Translations under genes and position numbers: made by a program
DNA from: Planctomycetota bacterium
GTDB taxonomy: Bacteria > Planctomycetota > Phycisphaerae > Tepidisphaerales > Tepidisphaeraceae
Length of the DNA stretch: 8,504 nt
Direction of reading: 5' to 3'
Assembly: GCA_029777755.1 (NCBI GenBank)
Contig: JAKORQ010000389.1
Span: 1-8,504, forward strand
Part shown: piece by piece, positions 5,379 through 8,504 of the stretch
Layout: each line of letters starts with the position of its first letter
Numbering within the stretch: the first letter of the stretch is position 1
The notes under the pieces: model-generated
What the model saw: the letters and a program-made list of their open reading frames with translations, nothing else
What the model was told of the DNA's origin: nothing
Databases searched by the model: none

Positions 5379-6902
5379 ATGCGTAAACTGCTCATGCCGC
5401 AAGCGGGTAAGTCGCCAGGGTCACTGACCATCCGGCAGTGGCTGAAGGCTGTGGGAGATGCGGTTCCCAAAGGCAGTCTCCTGGCAAAAGCAGAGTCCCA
5501 GGATGGCCCGGTGCAGATTGAATCCGCCGAGGAGGGGCGGCTGGCATCTATCCTGGTGCCAGCCGGCAAGAGTGCCATGCCCGGCACCGCTATCGCCGAG
5601 ATGGATGAGGCACAGACCAGATCAGAACCTTCATCAACACAGGCCGCAAAACCCATGCAAGAGAGCAAACCCGCCGGACAGATGAGCAGTGTCATCCCGA
5701 TCGTGATGCCCCAGGCCGGCAACTCGATGGAAGAGGGCACCATTATCAAGTGGCTCGTGAAGGAAGGTGACCGCATCACCAAGGGGCAGGTCATCTTCGA
5801 GATCGAGACCGACAAGGCCAACATGGAAGTCGAGGCGACTGACGATGGCCGAGTCGCCAAAATTGTCGCCAGGGAGGGAGATGTCGTCCCGGTTAAACAG
5901 CCGGTTGCATATCTCTCTGAAGGAGATGTAGACCTTGCTGCGCTTGAGGGGCAGGCATCTGCCCCGGCCGAGCAGGCAAGTGAAGCCCCAGCTCAAGAGG
6001 CTGCGACGGAAAGGCCAGGCGAAGTTTCCGCCCCGGCCCCACTTGCAGCGCCCGGCGGGGCAATAAAGGCATCGCCGGCCGCTCGTCGCATCGCAAGGGA
6101 GCAGGGGCTGGATCTCGCCTGCGTTGGCGCAGGCTCTGGCCCGGGCGGGCGAATTCTTTCCACCGACCTTGCCCGCGCATCGAAGGCAGCGCCCGCAAGC
6201 GCACCAGCCACGGCGGCAGCTCCGGCTCCCTCGGGCAAGGGTGGTGTGCGGCGAAAGATGTCCAAGATGCGCAAGGCGATCGCCGCCAATCTCTCGATCA
6301 GCAAGCAGACCATTCCGCACTTCTACTTGCGCACGACCATCAATGCCGACGCCATGATGAACTTCTATAGCGGCGAGAAGGCCAAGTATCCCTGCAGCGT
6401 GAATGATGTTGTCACGCTGGCCACCGCGAAGGCGATCATGGAGTTCCCGGCGTTCCGCTCCAGGATTGACGGGGATGAGATCGTCGAGTTCGGCTCCGCG
6501 AATATCGGGATCGCCGTGGGTGTGGAGGATGGATTGACCGTCCCGGTGCTGCTGGGCGCCAACGCGATGAATCTCCAGCAGATCGCGGCCAACACGAAAC
6601 GCATCGTCGAGAACGCCCGCAATGGCAAGTTGGAAGGCTGGGGTGAGGGCAACTTCACCATCACCAACCTCGGTATGTTCGGAGTGGAGGAGTTCGCGGC
6701 GATCGTGAATCCGCCGGAGCCGGGCATCCTTGCTGTCGGGGCGGTGCGGGAAGCAGTGATCGTGAAGGATGGCGCAATGCGGCCGGGCCGCGTCATGACC
6801 ATGACGCTCTCGTGCGACCATCGCATCATCGATGGACTGCTGGCGGCGAAGTTCATGGCGCGGATGAAGGAACTGCTCGAGAACCCGACGTCGCTCCTGT
6901 AG
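5379..6902 (+). CDS. 2-oxoacid dehydrogenase E2 (dihydrolipoyl acyltransferase) with one degenerate and one intact lipoyl domain
   Basis: E2 is the core of the complex: its lipoyl arm takes the acyl group from E1 and its catalytic domain transfers it to CoA. Domains over 507 residues are: a first lipoyl-like domain (~3-74); an Ala/Pro-type linker; a second lipoyl domain (~107-181) with the modification motif ETDKA and Lys146; an Ala/Pro-rich linker; the peripheral subunit-binding domain (229-268, KASPAARRIA to STDLARAS); another linker; and the trimer-forming catalytic domain (288-507) with DHRIIDG, His481 and Asp485. The first domain aligns without gaps to the second but has ESQDG where ETDKA should be, so Asp42 replaces the lipoylated lysine. 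The ATG is preceded by GGTG with 7-nt spacing, a weak ribosome site. It opens the plus operon, 43 bp before E3. The E2 class is certain; the acyl group carried is not known. Confidence 0.95.
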   Translation: MRKLLMPQAGKSPGSLTIRQWLKAVGDAVPKGSLLAKAESQDGPVQIESAEEGRLASILVPAGKSAMPGTAIAEMDEAQTRSEPSSTQAAKPMQESKPAGQMSSVIPIVMPQAGNSMEEGTIIKWLVKEGDRITKGQVIFEIETDKANMEVEATDDGRVAKIVAREGDVVPVKQPVAYLSEGDVDLAALEGQASAPAEQASEAPAQEAATERPGEVSAPAPLAAPGGAIKASPAARRIAREQGLDLACVGAGSGPGGRILSTDLARASKAAPASAPATAAAPAPSGKGGVRRKMSKMRKAIAANLSISKQTIPHFYLRTTINADAMMNFYSGEKAKYPCSVNDVVTLATAKAIMEFPAFRSRIDGDEIVEFGSANIGIAVGVEDGLTVPVLLGANAMNLQQIAANTKRIVENARNGKLEGWGEGNFTITNLGMFGVEEFAAIVNPPEPGILAVGAVREAVIVKDGAMRPGRVMTMTLSCDHRIIDGLLAAKFMARMKELLENPTSLL

Positions 6903-6914
6903 GCGATCGCCAAG

Positions 6915-6942
6915 ACAATCAACAATCAGCAATCAACGAACA
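6915..6942 (+). repeat. Heptamer tandem repeat in the E2-E3 intergenic leader
   Basis: ACAATCA occurs at 6915-6921 and 6922-6928, followed by GCAATCA (6929-6935) and a degenerate ACGAACA (6936-6942); GCA and the E3 ATG follow at once. The stretch is nearly free of G and holds no Shine-Dalgarno, so E3 may start by ribosome sliding from E2 or from an unstructured A/C-rich leader. Confidence 0.6.
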
Positions 6943-6945
6943 GCA

Positions 6946-8355
6946 ATGTCTGAGCACTACAACATCGCAATCATCGGCGGCGGCCCGGGCGGCTATGTCG
7001 CAGGAATCAAGGCTGCCCAAATGGGCGCCAGGGTGGCCGTGATCGAGAAGCACCTTCTCGGCGGTACCTGCCTGAACTACGGATGCATACCCTCCAAGGC
7101 GCTGCTGGCGTCGGCCGAGCTGCTGCATCACATTCGCCATGCCGATGGCCTTGGCATCAACGTGGCCGGCGAGGTTAGCTTCGACTGGACGAAGATCCAG
7201 GCTCGCAAGGACAAGGTGCTGGCCGGGCTGCGCGGCGGCATCAAGGGTCTGCTCAATGCCCGCAAGGCGGCAATCCTCAGCGGTACCGCGAAGCTGGACG
7301 GACACGGGAAGATCGCCATCACAAAAAACGACCAGACCACGCAGATCACGGCAGACAAGGTGATCCTCGCGGCCGGCTCGACTCCCGCACGCATCCCCGG
7401 ATGGCCGACCGATGCGAACTACGTCTGCACCAGCGATGAGGCACTGCACTGGAAGGAGCTTCCCAAGAGCCTGCTGATCGTGGGTGGCGGCGTGATCGGA
7501 TGTGAGTTTGCCTGCATGATGCAGGCCTTCGGTGTGCAGGTGACGATCGTCGAGATGCTCCCGCAACTGCTGCCCAATCTCGAAGTCGCCGTGGCCGAGG
7601 CGCTGCAAAAGAGCTTCGAGAAGCGCGGCATCGCTGTCCACTGCGGAACGAAGATCGACGCGCTGACCATCGCCGGCGAGGGTATCGAGGCGAAACTGTC
7701 CAACGGCCAGACCATCGTTGCATCCAGGGCACTGGTTGCAACTGGCCGACGTCCTGCCACCGCGGAGCTTGGCCTGGAGTCTGTCGGGATCTCCACCGAT
7801 CGCGGCTTCGTACGCGTAAACGATCGCATGGAGACCGCCGCGAAAGGCTATTACGCCATCGGCGACATGAATGGCCGCTGCCTGCTGGCGCACGCAGCCA
7901 GCGCCCACGGTGTGGTGGCGGTGGAGAACGCCCTTGGCGTCGGCAAGGAGTTTACCGCACCGATTCCCAGTTGCGTCTACACCTTCCCGGAGATCGGCGC
8001 AGTCGGCTTGACCACCGAGGAGGCCGTGAAGAAGGACCTGCCCATCGCGGTGGGGCACTTCCCGCTTTCGTTCCTGGGCAAGGCACTGGCCGCCAACGAC
8101 CCGGAGGGGTTTGTCCGCGTGATTCGCAATCGTGAAACCGGTGAACTTCTTGGCGTGCACATGATCGGTCACAATGCCACCGAAGTCATCGCCACCGCTG
8201 GCGCTCTGCTGCATGAGAAGGTCAGCGTGAAGGAACTGGCGCACATTGTCTTTGCGCATCCCACGATCAGCGAGTCGATCAAGGAAGCTGCCGAGGATGC
8301 GATGTTTGAGGCGATACACATGCCGCCGCGCAAGGTCGCAAGGATCGCCGTGTGA
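6946..8355 (+). CDS. lpdA: Dihydrolipoyl dehydrogenase (E3 component)
   Basis: E3 is a cytoplasmic FAD flavoenzyme that reoxidises the dihydrolipoyl arm of E2 and reduces NAD+. All hallmarks of the class I pyridine nucleotide-disulfide oxidoreductases are visible in 469 residues, the normal length. They are: the FAD dinucleotide motif GGGPGG (11-16); the redox disulfide GGTCLNYGCIPSK with Cys42 and Cys47; the NAD-binding motif GGGVIG in the middle; ATGRRP; the second FAD motif YAIGDMNG; and the C-terminal dimer interface with AHPTISE carrying the catalytic pair His438 and Glu443. It follows E2 by 43 bp on the same strand and surely serves the same complex, although E3 can be shared with other lipoyl enzymes. 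The ATG at 6946 gives the standard N-terminus but has no Shine-Dalgarno. The next gene starts 29 bp after the stop. Confidence 0.97.
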   Translation: MSEHYNIAIIGGGPGGYVAGIKAAQMGARVAVIEKHLLGGTCLNYGCIPSKALLASAELLHHIRHADGLGINVAGEVSFDWTKIQARKDKVLAGLRGGIKGLLNARKAAILSGTAKLDGHGKIAITKNDQTTQITADKVILAAGSTPARIPGWPTDANYVCTSDEALHWKELPKSLLIVGGGVIGCEFACMMQAFGVQVTIVEMLPQLLPNLEVAVAEALQKSFEKRGIAVHCGTKIDALTIAGEGIEAKLSNGQTIVASRALVATGRRPATAELGLESVGISTDRGFVRVNDRMETAAKGYYAIGDMNGRCLLAHAASAHGVVAVENALGVGKEFTAPIPSCVYTFPEIGAVGLTTEEAVKKDLPIAVGHFPLSFLGKALAANDPEGFVRVIRNRETGELLGVHMIGHNATEVIATAGALLHEKVSVKELAHIVFAHPTISESIKEAAEDAMFEAIHMPPRKVARIAV

Positions 8356-8384
8356 TCCGACAGTCTCGAGGATTGAGTCAGTCT

Positions 8385-8504
8385 ATGCTGAAGAATAATT
8401 CACACGTTCATTTGCCCCCGAACTACTCGGCGTTCACGACGGTCGAGCAGGTTCTCGATCTTGCCCGCGAGCAGGATGTCCGCGTCATCGGCGTTACCAA
8501 CTAT
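8385..8504 (+). CDS. PHP-domain-like protein, start only (C-terminus beyond the right edge)
   Basis: Only 40 codons are inside the window. The N-terminus reads MLKNNSHVHLPPNYSAF, followed by an amphipathic helix (TVEQVLDLAREQ) and the strand VRVIGVTNY. HxH next to the first strand and a following helix-strand with a 'TNY/TDH'-type end is how PHP (polymerase and histidinol phosphatase) metal-dependent hydrolase domains begin. Members hydrolyse phosphoesters or act in sugar and amino-acid metabolism. It lies 29 bp after E3 on the same strand and is probably the third gene of the operon, so its substrate may be tied to the pathway feeding or leaving the dehydrogenase. The ATG has only weak purine-rich sequence (GAGG) 13 nt upstream; an in-frame TTG at 8373 is an alternative. 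With so little sequence the family call is tentative. Confidence 0.6.
   Translation, partial: MLKNNSHVHLPPNYSAFTTVEQVLDLAREQDVRVIGVTNY

Noticed and set aside
5634..6932. A 432-codon open frame on the minus strand opposite E2
   Set aside because: It is a shadow of the E2 gene, with no ribosome site, no known motif, and composition typical of antisense reading.
6919..8319. A 466-codon open frame on the minus strand opposite E3
   Set aside because: It lies entirely antisense to a gene with every E3 hallmark. Its translation is rich in Arg, His, Gly and Asp with no recognisable domain, as expected for a codon-bias shadow in GC-rich DNA.
1..8504. CRISPR arrays, rRNA genes, insertion-sequence ends, transposases or integrases
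   Set aside because: Nothing with regular spaced repeats, rRNA motifs or transposase/integrase signatures was seen on either strand.

Overview
The window is GC-rich bacterial DNA, apart from an A-rich patch near 1260-1725. It is mostly one catabolic locus encoding a complete 2-oxoacid dehydrogenase complex. The organism cannot be fixed from the sequence alone. A secreted beta-propeller of a type common in Planctomycetota, a fused E1 and an 'HVHLPPNYSAF'-type PHP protein make a Planctomycetota (Phycisphaerae-like) bacterium my best guess, with low to moderate confidence. The single tRNA does not encode its CCA end.

Left part (1-1985): an exported beta-propeller protein runs off the left edge on the minus strand. 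Head-to-head with it, 29 bp away, is a small TTG-started gene (1279-1557). Its product looks like the C-terminal winged-helix domain of RepA/primase-type AAA ATPases from plasmids and integrative elements. It ends at a strong terminator, followed by two more hairpins. Next come a minus-strand tRNA-Val(GAC) with its own sigma70-like promoter and the terminator of the E1 gene. A replication-gene fragment beside the 3' end of a tRNA suggests the remnant of an integrated element.

Central and right part (1986-8504): two divergent operons leave a 75-bp intergenic region. The minus operon encodes a DeoR-family regulator and, 39 bp downstream, an 825-residue E1 in which the alpha and beta subunits are fused. 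The plus operon encodes E2 (two lipoyl-type domains, a subunit-binding domain and a catalytic domain), E3 (dihydrolipoyl dehydrogenase) and the start of a PHP-domain protein that runs off the right edge. The two predicted promoters face each other and overlap almost fully, with a small palindrome in the shared spacer. This suggests that the DeoR protein controls both arms.

E1 decarboxylates a 2-oxoacid and loads the acyl group onto the E2 lipoyl arm, E2 passes it to CoA, and E3 reoxidises the lipoamide with NAD+. The substrate is not readable from the sequence. The DeoR sensor domain suggests a sugar-phosphate-like signal rather than plain pyruvate metabolism. The oddest point is that the first lipoyl domain of E2 has Asp42 exactly where the lipoylated lysine should be, while the second domain keeps it (Lys146).
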